Below are positions 43,769-51,758 of a stretch of DNA of 60,377 nt, piece after piece. Source of the DNA: an uncultured bacterium. GTDB taxonomy: Bacteria > Verrucomicrobiota > Kiritimatiellia > CAIKKV01 > CAITUY01. The translations under genes were made by a program, and so were the position numbers. Under the pieces are notes generated by a model. That model saw only the letters and a list, made by a program, of their open reading frames with translations, was not told the origin of the DNA and ran no database searches. The stretch spans positions 1 to 60,377 of the forward strand of contig CAITUY010000185.1 of assembly GCA_903895695.1 (NCBI GenBank), in the 5' to 3' direction. Every line of letters starts with the position of its first letter. The stretch's first letter is position 1.

Positions 43769-44008
43769 ATGAACGCGGAATTCATCGAAAAAGCAAAGCA
43801 GAAGGTGGCCTCGGTACCGCTGCTCGTCAATATGGTATCGCGCCGGGTGCGCCAGCTTAACGCCGGGATGCGTCCCTATCTCAAGCCGCTGAGCCCCAGC
43901 GAAGAACGCGTCGACATCGCGCTGCGCGAGATCATCGAAGGCAAGTTGACCGCGGAAATCGGCTTCTTCGAGCCTGTCAGCCCGAGCACCCCGAAACCGT
44001 CGATCTGA
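43769..44008 (+). CDS. rpoZ: RNA polymerase omega subunit
   Basis: 79 residues with a GGAGGTGG site. Residues 18-65 match omega: PLLVNMVSRRVRQLNAG and ERVDIALREIIEGKLTAEI. It helps assemble RNA polymerase. The usual gmk/dapB-type neighbours are absent; here it is paired with smpB 17 bases downstream. Confidence 0.85.
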   Translation: MNAEFIEKAKQKVASVPLLVNMVSRRVRQLNAGMRPYLKPLSPSEERVDIALREIIEGKLTAEIGFFEPVSPSTPKPSI

Positions 44009-44025
44009 CCCGCCTGGGCGCGCCC

Positions 44026-44496
44026 ATGGCCGCAGCCGATACCCAGCAGGCGGGCCGGGTGGCCTCCAATCGCAAGGCTTTCCACGATTATGTCGTGCTC
44101 GAAAAGCTGGAGGCAGGAATTGAACTCCAGGGTACGGAAGTCAAGTCCGTGCGGGCCGGGAATGTCACCTTGACCGGAGGGTACGCCCGGATTGAGAACG
44201 AGCAGGCGACCCTGTATGACGTCCACATCGCTCCCTACGAGTGTGGCAACCGGTTCAACCACGATCCGCGCCGGCCGCGCCGCCTCCTGCTGAATCGCAA
44301 AGAGATCGATCGCCTGACCGGCCTCATTCAGCAGAAGGGCTGCGCCCTCGTGCCGCTGACGCTGTATTTCCGGAGGAACCGCTGGGCCAAAGTCGAACTC
44401 GGCATCTGCAAGGGCAAACAGGATGCCGACAAGCGCGAAACGTTGAAGCGCAAGACGGCGGACTTGGAAGCGCGGCGCGCGATGCGGCGGATGTAG
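44026..44496 (+). CDS. smpB: SsrA-binding protein SmpB
   Basis: 156 residues. NRKAFHDYVVLEKLEAGIELQGTEVKSVRAGNVTL is the SmpB core, followed by HIAPYECGNRFNHDPRRPRRLLLNRKEI and a basic tail (KRKTADLEARRAMRRM) that enters the ribosome. It delivers tmRNA to stalled ribosomes. No ssrA gene is recognisable in this window. Confidence 0.96.
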   Translation: MAAADTQQAGRVASNRKAFHDYVVLEKLEAGIELQGTEVKSVRAGNVTLTGGYARIENEQATLYDVHIAPYECGNRFNHDPRRPRRLLLNRKEIDRLTGLIQQKGCALVPLTLYFRRNRWAKVELGICKGKQDADKRETLKRKTADLEARRAMRRM

Positions 44497-44512
44497 AAAA
44501 CGCCGCGGCGGC

Positions 44513-45187
44513 TTACAACGCCACGACCGACTTGTGCGCGGCCCGCTCGATGGTCTTCAGGGCGTCTTCGATTTCGCCCTTCCACGGCGTCTTGGGATGG
44601 GCGGCCAGGAAATCCTCGTAGGCCGCCCTGGCTTCGTCCAGGCGACCCAACTGGGCCAGGCAACGTGCCCGGCCAAGGGCCGCCAGCGGCGCGACGAAAC
44701 TGTCCGGGTATTTCTCCCCAAACGCCTTGTAGGCCGCCATCGCCTCGGCGGCCTGGCCCATGGCCTCCGTGCAGTGGATCTTGCCCACTTCCGCCACGGG
44801 CGCCATCGGGTGCTTCGAATTGTCGGACAGGAAGCCCGAATACGAGGTCATTGCGGCGAGGTAATCGCCACTGTCATACTGCGCCTTGGCAATCTGCAGC
44901 AGAGCCAGCGTAGCCGCCGGGGTTCCGGGGTACTGGGCGCGGATGGCCGTCAAGGCCTGCACATTGCGTGCCTCGCCGAGCATGCGATTGGAAATGGCCT
45001 CCTCGTTGGCCTTGTGCGACCGGTACAACATAAGGCCCACGAGCACGACGACGACGACGGCTGTGGATCCAAGCCAGTTCTTCCACTGATCCCAAGCGAT
45101 CTGTTTCGCTTGCTCGCTCTCGGGAATGGCCGCTTCGGCCTGGGCGTCGGTGTCCTGGGTTTCGGGAGTTGTGTCCTGAATATCCAT
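44513..45187 (-). CDS. Membrane-anchored TPR protein (YfgM-like)
   Basis: 224 residues. An acidic cytoplasmic N-tail precedes one membrane helix (about 39-60: TAVVVVVLVGLMLYR). A TPR-like periplasmic part follows (about 75-215: ALLQIAKAQYDSGDYLAAMTSYSGFL, VAEVGKIHCTEAMGQAAEAMAAYKAF, LGRARCLAQLGRLDEARAAYEDFLAAHP). It resembles YfgM, a periplasmic chaperone partner of the translocon and BamB. Convergent with smpB and divergent from thyX. Confidence 0.75.
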   Translation of the reverse strand: MDIQDTTPETQDTDAQAEAAIPESEQAKQIAWDQWKNWLGSTAVVVVVLVGLMLYRSHKANEEAISNRMLGEARNVQALTAIRAQYPGTPAATLALLQIAKAQYDSGDYLAAMTSYSGFLSDNSKHPMAPVAEVGKIHCTEAMGQAAEAMAAYKAFGEKYPDSFVAPLAALGRARCLAQLGRLDEARAAYEDFLAAHPKTPWKGEIEDALKTIERAAHKSVVAL

Positions 45188-45307
45188 GCGCTTGATCCTT
45201 CCACCATCTCTTGAACGTGGCCTTTATGAAGGAGTGGGGGCGCCTCAAGCAAGTGCAAAGTTGATGGTTCCTTGATGCTGGCCCCAAAACCTGTACCATC
45301 CCGGGGC

Positions 45308-45910
45308 ATGAAGGTAGAACTCCTTGCCGTCACGCCCGAGCCCGAGCGGATCATCGAACTCGCGGCCCGCACCTGTTACCAGAGCGGCGACCGCATGACG
45401 CCTGAGACCCTGGGCGAACTCCTGCCGAAGCTGATCGCCATGGGTCACGAGTCGCCGTTCGAGCATGCCTACGCGACATTCCGCCTGACCGGCGTGTCGC
45501 GTGCCATGACGCACCAGCTCGTCCGCCACCGCCTGATGGCCGTGTCGCAGAAGAGCCAGCGGTATGTGTCGGAAGCCAGCTTCGATTGGGTCGTGCCGCC
45601 CTCGGTGACGCCAGGCCGCAAGGCTGAGTTCGATGCCGACATGGAAGCGATCCGCGCCCTTTATGCCAAGTGGAAGGCGGCCGGACTGAAAAATGAGGAC
45701 GCCCGGTTCGTGCTGCCTAATGCCTGCACGACGGAACTGATCGTGTCGGCGAACTTCAGGGAATGGCGGCACGTGTTCCGCGTGCGCTGCCATCCCCGGG
45801 CACAGTGGGAAATCCGGCAGGCCTGCCTGGCCATGCTGGGCGAACTGGGCCGCCACGCGCCGCACGTGTTCGCGGACCTGATGAAGGAATGCGGGCCGCA
45901 GAAAGCATGA
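45308..45910 (+). CDS. thyX: Flavin-dependent thymidylate synthase ThyX
   Basis: 200 residues. The ThyX motif RHRLMAVSQKSQRY (73-86) matches RHRxxSxxxxSxR apart from a shift (A-V-S), with HESPFEHAYATFRL before and LPNACTTELIVSANFREW after. It makes dTMP from dUMP using FAD and methylene-tetrahydrofolate and replaces ThyA. The start at 45308 lies after a long leader; the frame is open back to 45272. Confidence 0.93.
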   Translation: MKVELLAVTPEPERIIELAARTCYQSGDRMTPETLGELLPKLIAMGHESPFEHAYATFRLTGVSRAMTHQLVRHRLMAVSQKSQRYVSEASFDWVVPPSVTPGRKAEFDADMEAIRALYAKWKAAGLKNEDARFVLPNACTTELIVSANFREWRHVFRVRCHPRAQWEIRQACLAMLGELGRHAPHVFADLMKECGPQKA

Positions 45911-45914
45911 CACC

Positions 45915-46661
45915 ATGAATAGAACGCTTCGAATACTCGCATTCAGCCTGGTCGGCGGCTTGACGGCTGCCGCTGTTGAACCGGCCGCCACTAACACGAA
46001 GGACGCGAAACAGACCATGTTGCCACACACACAGAAATGCATCGCCGCGAAACTACCGCTCCGCGTCGTGATCTACGGCGACTCGATCAGCGAAGTGAAG
46101 ACCGGCTGGGCAGGCGGGGCCAAGACGCCGGAGGCGAACTGGGGCGCGCAGGTGGTGAAGCGGCTGGTCGCGGAGTATCCGGATTCGGCGGTCAGCGCGG
46201 TGCCCTTCGGTATCGGCGGCCAGAATACGTACGAGGGGCTGGGGCGCCTGGACGGCCTGGCCGCGTTGAAGCCTGACCTGGTGCTGGTCTCATTCGGCGC
46301 CAACGACTGCTGCTATCACTACCTCCTGCCTGAAGAGACGCGGCTCGCGACGAGCACCCTGGCGACCGAGATCCGCAAGCGATTTGGCGCCGACGTCGTG
46401 CTGCTCGGCACCGGCGGCGACAACCCGCTGAAGCCGTTCTTCAAGCACCTGGACGATACGCTGGTCGCCCAGCGTCAGGCGGCCGCGGATGCCGGCGTCC
46501 CGTTTGTGGACATTCGAAAAGCGGTGCTCGCCGCGACGGCGAACGGCCAGCGCTGGGCGGAGTTCCATCTCCTTCCCGACAACTGCCATCCCAACGACAA
46601 AGGGCATGTGGTCTGGGCCGAGGCGGTCGTGGCCGCGATCAAGGGAGCCCTGACACAGTGA
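45915..46661 (+). CDS. Secreted SGNH/GDSL hydrolase
   Basis: 248 residues. A signal peptide (LRILAFSLVGGLTAAA) is followed by a catalytic block GDSIS (55-59), an oxyanion motif GAND (about 130) and the Asp/His block DNCHPND near residue 225. Likely an acyl/acetyl esterase acting on sugars. It overlaps the GH27 gene by 4 bases, suggesting joint removal of side groups from galactosides. Confidence 0.85.
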   Translation: MNRTLRILAFSLVGGLTAAAVEPAATNTKDAKQTMLPHTQKCIAAKLPLRVVIYGDSISEVKTGWAGGAKTPEANWGAQVVKRLVAEYPDSAVSAVPFGIGGQNTYEGLGRLDGLAALKPDLVLVSFGANDCCYHYLLPEETRLATSTLATEIRKRFGADVVLLGTGGDNPLKPFFKHLDDTLVAQRQAAADAGVPFVDIRKAVLAATANGQRWAEFHLLPDNCHPNDKGHVVWAEAVVAAIKGALTQ

Positions 46662-47974
46662 GTTCGTCGTTGCACCGCCTCACCCCACGGCCGCCGCTGG
46701 GCTGGAACAGCTACGACAGCTTCGGTTGCTTTATCAATGCGCATCGCGCGCTGGCGAACCTGCGCGTCTTCGTCGACCGCCTGAAGCCGCACGGCTACGA
46801 GTATTTCGTGCTCGATGCCGGGTGGTTCCGCCAGTACGAGCTGGGCGGCCGGGAGTTCCCTGGCAAGGACGATTCGTACGTCGTCCGGCACGATTCGTTC
46901 GGTCGGCCGGTTCCGGCGCCGTGTTTTTTTCCCGACGACCTTGCGCCGGTTGCCGACGCCTGCCATGCGGCTGGCGTGAAGTTCGGTATCCACATGATGC
47001 GGGGTGTCCCGCGCGCCGCCGTTGCCGCCAACACGCCGATCAGCGGAACCTCGCTGCACGCGCGGGACATCGCCAACACGGCCGACACCTGCTCGTGGTG
47101 CCCGGATAACTTCGGCGTCGACATGACCCGCCCCGGCGCCCAGTCTTACTACGATAGTGTCGTCGGGTTGCTGTCAGGGTGGGGCGTGGACTTCATCAAG
47201 TACGACGATATCGTGCCGTCGCCCCCCGAGGTCGATGCGGTGGTCAATGCCCTCGGGCGCTGCGGCCGTGAAATCGTGCTCAGCCTTTCGCCGGGCAACG
47301 GGCACAACACGGACGGCTGGCAGTCCTACTTTCAGGCCAACATGATCCGCACCAGCGGCGACATCTGGGACGATCGCGAGGATTTTCGCTGGGTTTTCGA
47401 ACGGTGGCAGCAGTTTATGCCTCTGGCGGAGCGCCTGCCGCCGGGCTGCTGGTTCGACCAGGATATGATTCCGTTCGGCGAGTTGCAGGTGTGGAACCCG
47501 GCCCAGGGCGAGCAGGTCGGCCATATCCTGATGAACGGCAAAGGTTCGCGTCGCATGAGCGGGCTGAACGAGGCGCAGAAGCGGACCTTCATGACCATGC
47601 GGGCGCTGGCGGCGTCGCCCCTGTTTATGGGCGGCAACCTGCCGGCCACCGATGACTACTCATTTCACCTGCTCACGCATCCCGGCATGCTGGCCTGCAA
47701 CCAGAATGGGGTGACCGGCAGGCTGGTGACCTACACCGACTGGACCAGCACCTGGCAGACCCCTCATCGCACCGAGGCCGGCGCCGGCTGGTTCGGCATC
47801 TTCAATCGCGATGGCGCCAACCCGCGCGCCGGCAATGCGACCCTGGAAATCCTCGGCATCCCTGCCGCGGCGCCATTGGTCGATGTTTGGACGGGGCGCC
47901 CGCTTGCCGCCATCGACCTGCGGCGGGAGTTGCCGCCGGACGAAGTGTTGTTTGTGCGCTACGGGTTGGCGTAA
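46658..47974 (+). CDS. GH27-type alpha-galactosidase
   Basis: 438 residues. LGWNSYDSFGC near the N-terminus, YFVLDAGWF, FGIHMMRGVPR and the nucleophile segment FIKYDD (D183) match GH27/GH36 clan D. RTSGDIWDD (about 231-239) supplies the acid/base Asp. No signal peptide is seen, so it acts in the cytoplasm, or export is by another route. Releases alpha-linked galactose. Translation is coupled to the GDSL esterase upstream. Confidence 0.88.
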   Translation: MSSSLHRLTPRPPLGWNSYDSFGCFINAHRALANLRVFVDRLKPHGYEYFVLDAGWFRQYELGGREFPGKDDSYVVRHDSFGRPVPAPCFFPDDLAPVADACHAAGVKFGIHMMRGVPRAAVAANTPISGTSLHARDIANTADTCSWCPDNFGVDMTRPGAQSYYDSVVGLLSGWGVDFIKYDDIVPSPPEVDAVVNALGRCGREIVLSLSPGNGHNTDGWQSYFQANMIRTSGDIWDDREDFRWVFERWQQFMPLAERLPPGCWFDQDMIPFGELQVWNPAQGEQVGHILMNGKGSRRMSGLNEAQKRTFMTMRALAASPLFMGGNLPATDDYSFHLLTHPGMLACNQNGVTGRLVTYTDWTSTWQTPHRTEAGAGWFGIFNRDGANPRAGNATLEILGIPAAAPLVDVWTGRPLAAIDLRRELPPDEVLFVRYGLA

Positions 47975-48077
47975 CCGACGGCTGTTTTCCGGCATTCGTA
48001 CCGGGCCTGTCATATAGGCGCGCCGGGAAAACGACCAATCCGTGTAAGAACAATAACGCCAGGTACGGAGTGAGCCG

Positions 48078-48617
48078 ATGGAGGACGCCGAACTGCGGGT
48101 GCAGTTGGAGCAGTATCACACGTTAGGCTACGGTTGGGCGCTGACGTGCTGCTCGCGCGACCGTGCGGAGGCCGAGGACGTGCTGCAGACAGCGTACTTG
48201 AAGATCATGGATGGCCGGGCCAACTACGACGGCCGGGCCAGTTTCAAGACATGGCTGTTCGCCGTGATTCGTAACACCGCGGCCGACGAACGCCGTCGGC
48301 ACTGGCTGCGCCATTTGCGGCTGGATGGCTTTGCCGGGGAACGTGAACACGATTCACAACCCGCCGAGCGCGGCCAACGCTTGGAGCAGTCAGAGCGGAG
48401 CCAGGTGTTCCAGCAGGCGTTGGCTAAACTGTCCCGGCGGCAGCAGGAGGTCCTGCACTTGGTTTTCTACCAGGACTTGACCGTGCAGCAAGCGGCAGCC
48501 GTGATGGGCGTGGGCGTCGGTTCGGCGCGGACACACTACGAACGCGGTAAACATCGACTTCGTGAAACATTGAGGCAGACCAATCACTTCCATGAATACG
48601 AATGGGACCGACAATAA
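48078..48617 (+). CDS. ECF-type RNA polymerase sigma factor
   Basis: 179 residues. Region 2: AEDVLQTAYLKIMDGRANYDGRASFKTWLFAVIRNTAADERRR. Region 4: LSRRQQEVLHLVFYQDLTVQQAAAVMGVGVGSARTHYERGKHRLRETL. No extra C-terminal domain. It heads a four-gene operon with a membrane protein whose start overlaps it by 26 bases, the expected arrangement of an anti-sigma partner. Confidence 0.92.
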   Translation: MEDAELRVQLEQYHTLGYGWALTCCSRDRAEAEDVLQTAYLKIMDGRANYDGRASFKTWLFAVIRNTAADERRRHWLRHLRLDGFAGEREHDSQPAERGQRLEQSERSQVFQQALAKLSRRQQEVLHLVFYQDLTVQQAAAVMGVGVGSARTHYERGKHRLRETLRQTNHFHEYEWDRQ

Positions 48618-48942
48618 GTTCCACCAGCTCTTTGGAGAGCTGAAGAGCCACGACGAACAAACCGCCCCGGCGTTCGGCCGGCTGACGCGGCCCGCGTCGC
48701 CGGTACGGTCGATGCCTTGGCCGTGGTTGTTGCCGTCAGCCGCGGCGGCGGCGCTGCTGGTCGTCGGCCTGTCGGCTGGCCTCTTCTACGCCCGATCGCA
48801 CCGGCTGGCATTCGAGGAGCAGCAGTGGGCCGCGTTGTCGAACTGGCAGGCGTCCACGGACGTGCTGTTGACCTCTGCCGAGTCGTCCTCCGCTTCTGCT
48901 GTTCCTGACGGCAACGCAACTAACCCACAGGGGATCCCATGA
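48592..48942 (+). CDS. Small membrane protein, probable anti-sigma factor
   Basis: 116 residues. The cytoplasmic N-part (1-45) is followed by one membrane helix (about 45-66: LLPSAAAAALLVVGLSAGLFYA) and an extracytoplasmic tail. The 26-base overlap with the sigma gene and single-helix layout fit an anti-sigma factor, but no ZAS motif (HxxxCxxC) is present. It overlaps the next gene by four bases. Confidence 0.55.
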   Translation: MNTNGTDNKFHQLFGELKSHDEQTAPAFGRLTRPASPVRSMPWPWLLPSAAAAALLVVGLSAGLFYARSHRLAFEEQQWAALSNWQASTDVLLTSAESSSASAVPDGNATNPQGIP

Positions 48943-49481
48943 AGTTGACCGTGCATGTTATTGCCGCGCTGGTGCTCGCGGCCAGCACTGCCGCCTGGGC
49001 GCAAGACCGCGCCGCACAACCGGCGAGTGAGCGAAGGGGCGGCGAGCGACCGGCTGACGCTGCGCAGCGTCCGTCGCGGCCTGCGCGGTCCGATCCGATG
49101 CTGGAGAGCTTTTACGCACCGGAAGTGGTGATGCGGCGCCGCGAGGACATCGGGTTGAAGGATGACCAGCAGGCCGCCCTCAAGGCGGAAATGGACAAGA
49201 CGATGCCCCAGTTCCAGCAACTCCAGGAAAGACTTCAGGGCGAGATGGAGAAGCTGACGCCGCTGATCAAAGCCGACCATGTGGACGAACAAGCGGTGCT
49301 CGCCCAGTCGGACAAGGTCACCGGGCTCGAGAACGAGATCAAGCGATTGCGCCTCGTGATGTTGATCAAAGTGAAGAACATTCTAACCGCCGATCAACAG
49401 GCGAAGCTCCGCGAACCCGCGAAGCAGGAGGCACCCAAGGCGGCAACAACGGGACTGCGCAGTGATAGGGGAACAAGATGA
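48939..49481 (+). CDS. Periplasmic Spy/CpxP-like protein
   Basis: 180 residues. A signal peptide (VIAALVLAASTAAWAQ) and a basic linker precede a long helical part: EVVMRRREDIGLKDDQQAALKAEMDKTMPQFQQLQERLQGEMEKLTPLI, then LENEIKRLRLVMLIKVKNILTADQQAKL. The helical pattern with LTADQQAKL matches Spy/CpxP/heavy-metal-sensor proteins (LTxxQ-type). A periplasmic chaperone or sensor is likely, regulated by the ECF sigma factor upstream. Confidence 0.75.
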   Translation: MKLTVHVIAALVLAASTAAWAQDRAAQPASERRGGERPADAAQRPSRPARSDPMLESFYAPEVVMRRREDIGLKDDQQAALKAEMDKTMPQFQQLQERLQGEMEKLTPLIKADHVDEQAVLAQSDKVTGLENEIKRLRLVMLIKVKNILTADQQAKLREPAKQEAPKAATTGLRSDRGTR

Positions 49482-49507
49482 GGAACAAACTGAGAAAGGA
49501 AAGCAAG

Positions 49508-49990
49508 ATGAAGAGCGAACTGAGAATAATGGCTGGTGTGGTTGGTATCGGCGTGGCGTTGGGAGTGTATTCGGCACTGGCCCAGGACCGGGTGCCGTCG
49601 ACGGTTCCGCCGCCTCCGCCGTCGGGCGAACGCCCGAAGGGTGACTGGAAGAAGCCCGACATGGTCGACCTGACACTCACGGGCAAGATCATCAAGGGAG
49701 AGAAAGAAGGACGGGGCGGCGCGATGGAGGCCTTCTACTCGCTGTCGGAGACCACGGGCGGCACGATCGTGCTGCCAGCCATCCCCAGGCACTCCCCCAG
49801 CCGCGGCGAGACGCCCGGCGCCGTCGTCCCCGCGCCGGAGGCCCCCGCGATCAACTATGAAGACTTCGTCGGTAAGGACGTCATCGTCACCGGCAAAGGC
49901 TATACGGGGGAACGCGGTGGCATCAAGAGCACGCACCTTGAGCAGGTCATGAAGATTGAAGTCGTCGCCGCGCCGGCCGGAGCGAAGTAA
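49508..49990 (+). CDS. Secreted protein of the ECF operon, function unknown
   Basis: 160 residues from MKSELRIMAG (an ATG at 49478 overlapping the previous stop would add 10 residues). A signal peptide (IMAGVVGIGVALGVYSALAQ) precedes a Pro-rich linker. The rest is beta-like (VDLTLTGKIIKG, YSLSETTGGTIVLPA, FVGKDVIVTGKGY), reminiscent of small OB-fold or binding domains. No family recognised. Last gene of the sigma operon, followed by a GC-rich hairpin terminator. Confidence 0.6.
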   Translation: MKSELRIMAGVVGIGVALGVYSALAQDRVPSTVPPPPPSGERPKGDWKKPDMVDLTLTGKIIKGEKEGRGGAMEAFYSLSETTGGTIVLPAIPRHSPSRGETPGAVVPAPEAPAINYEDFVGKDVIVTGKGYTGERGGIKSTHLEQVMKIEVVAAPAGAK

Positions 49991-50015
49991 CGCCGGGCGA
50001 AGTGTTGTGAGTGCA

Positions 50016-50058
50016 GCGGGCGGTCTCCGGTTTGCCCCGGGGCCGCCCGCCTGCTTTT
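50016..50058 (+). terminator. Probable terminator of the ECF operon
   Basis: Stem GCGGGCGG (50016-50023) / CCGCCCGC (50043-50050), extended inward by CCGG/CCGG, followed by CTGCTTTT. The T-run is short. The rest of the gap to 50226 has no further gene. Confidence 0.6.
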
Positions 50059-50226
50059 GAGACGTTTCGTGTTGAACGTCCCCTGCCGCACAAGGTCACT
50101 GGGGTCCAGGCTACGTCTCGTGGCAGCGATCTTGAGATGCAGGCGGCGGAGTGGTAGGGTCGCCGACTCGATGCCGCCACCCATGGCGATGGGGAGCATC
50201 CATAGCGAAATGCGGAGGAAACGGTA

Positions 50227-51726
50227 ATGAGCAAACTGCTGCGTGTGATTCAATCGATTGGGGTGGCGGCCATCTTCGCGGCGTTTACGCCGGCATTGCG
50301 CGCCGAACTGGTCATGCCCGCGGTGTTCTCCGATCATCTCGTCCTGCAACGCGACGTCGAGGTGCCGGTCTGGGGGTGGGCCGCCCCGGGCGAAACCATC
50401 ACCGTTGAGTTGCAGGCTGAAAAGAAGACCTGCACGGCGGGGGCTGACGGCAAATGGCAGGTCCGGCTGGACAGGCATCCGGCGGGCGGGCCGTTTGAAA
50501 TCACCATTGCCGGCCAAGACACACGCCGGCTGCAGGATGTCTACTTCGGCGAAGTGTGGATCTGCTCCGGCCAATCCAATATGCAGATGCTGTTGGGAAA
50601 ATCGGAACGGAGCTGGATCGCCGGCGGTGTGACCAACTTCGAGAAGGAGATCGCCGATTCCGACTACCCGCAGATCCGTATGCTCACCGTTCCCTTTGAC
50701 GACAAGACCATGGTCTTTGAACCTAAGAAGGACAGCGGCGGGAGCTGGATTGTGTGTAGCCCGAAGACGTCCGGGAAGTTCGCCGCAATCCCGTTTTTCT
50801 TCGGTCGCGCCCTGCATTACGAACTGAACGTGCCGATCGGTCTCTTGAACGTCACGCTCGGAGGTTCCTGTGTCGAAGCCTGGATCAGCAATCAGGCCGC
50901 CCGCCGCGAACCGGGCATGAAAGACGCGATGACCCAATGGGATGTGACGTGGGCCGCCTATCGCAACGCCACCAACACGCCGCCGCCCGCCAACCCGATT
51001 AACCATCGCAGCACCCCGTCGGTCCTCTTCAATGGCATGCTGGCGCCACTCATTCCTTACGCCATCAAAGGCGCGATCTGGTATCAAGGTGAGGCCAACG
51101 CTGCCAAGCCGGAGTCGTATGCGGATCATTTCCAGGCGATGATCCGCGATTGGCGTGAGCAGTGGGGCGGAGGCGCCCATTCGACAGGCTCAGGGCAGGC
51201 ATTCCCGTTCCTGTTCGTCCAGTTGGCGCCGATGGGCGGCGAGAGTTACTCCCGTTTGCGCGAGGCGCAACGCCAGTCCCTGGCCACGCCCAACACCGCC
51301 ATGGTCGTATGCACCGACACCGATACGGGCCTGCATCCGATCATCAAGCGGCCCGTGGGCGAACGCCTCGCGTTGGCGGCGCGCGTCCTGGCCTATGGCG
51401 AGAAGCTTGAATACTCCGGTCCGCTGGCCAGGGATGCCGTTGCCACCGGGGGCCAGGTGCGCGTGCGGTTTTCGCATGCCGGAGAGGGTCTGGCATCATC
51501 CGACGGCGGCGCGCTCCAAGGCTTTGCGCTGGCCGGTGCTGACGGCAAGTTCGTGCCGGCCGAAGCCGGCATCGAGGGGCAGGTCGTTGTGGTGTCCTGC
51601 GCCAAAGTCCCGCAGCCGGTCGCGGTGCGCTACGGCTGGCTGGACGGCCCGCCGCGCACCCTTATCAACAAAGAGGGTCTGCCGGCCTCGCCGTTTCATT
51701 TGGAGATTGGTTCCGGGAAACAGTAG
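50227..51726 (+). CDS. Sialate O-acetylesterase
   Basis: 499 residues with a GGAGG site and a signal peptide (VIQSIGVAAIFAAFTPALRA). The family start ELVMPAVFSDHLVLQRDVEVPVWGWA is followed by the SGNH nucleophile in CSGQSNMQML and IWYQGEANAAKPESY. It removes O-acetyl groups from sialic acids or other sugars outside the cytoplasm. In the segment WRE-QWGG-AHSTGSGQA-FPFLFVQLAP, about nine residues are extra relative to the usual WRQGDFPFLFVQLA. They come from a 24-base stretch containing TTCGACAGGCTCAGGGCAGG, a REP-like word. Confidence 0.9.
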   Translation: MSKLLRVIQSIGVAAIFAAFTPALRAELVMPAVFSDHLVLQRDVEVPVWGWAAPGETITVELQAEKKTCTAGADGKWQVRLDRHPAGGPFEITIAGQDTRRLQDVYFGEVWICSGQSNMQMLLGKSERSWIAGGVTNFEKEIADSDYPQIRMLTVPFDDKTMVFEPKKDSGGSWIVCSPKTSGKFAAIPFFFGRALHYELNVPIGLLNVTLGGSCVEAWISNQAARREPGMKDAMTQWDVTWAAYRNATNTPPPANPINHRSTPSVLFNGMLAPLIPYAIKGAIWYQGEANAAKPESYADHFQAMIRDWREQWGGGAHSTGSGQAFPFLFVQLAPMGGESYSRLREAQRQSLATPNTAMVVCTDTDTGLHPIIKRPVGERLALAARVLAYGEKLEYSGPLARDAVATGGQVRVRFSHAGEGLASSDGGALQGFALAGADGKFVPAEAGIEGQVVVVSCAKVPQPVAVRYGWLDGPPRTLINKEGLPASPFHLEIGSGKQ

Positions 51727-51758
51727 GGTTCAAGCCCGTTGCAGAAAGGTGACCAACC

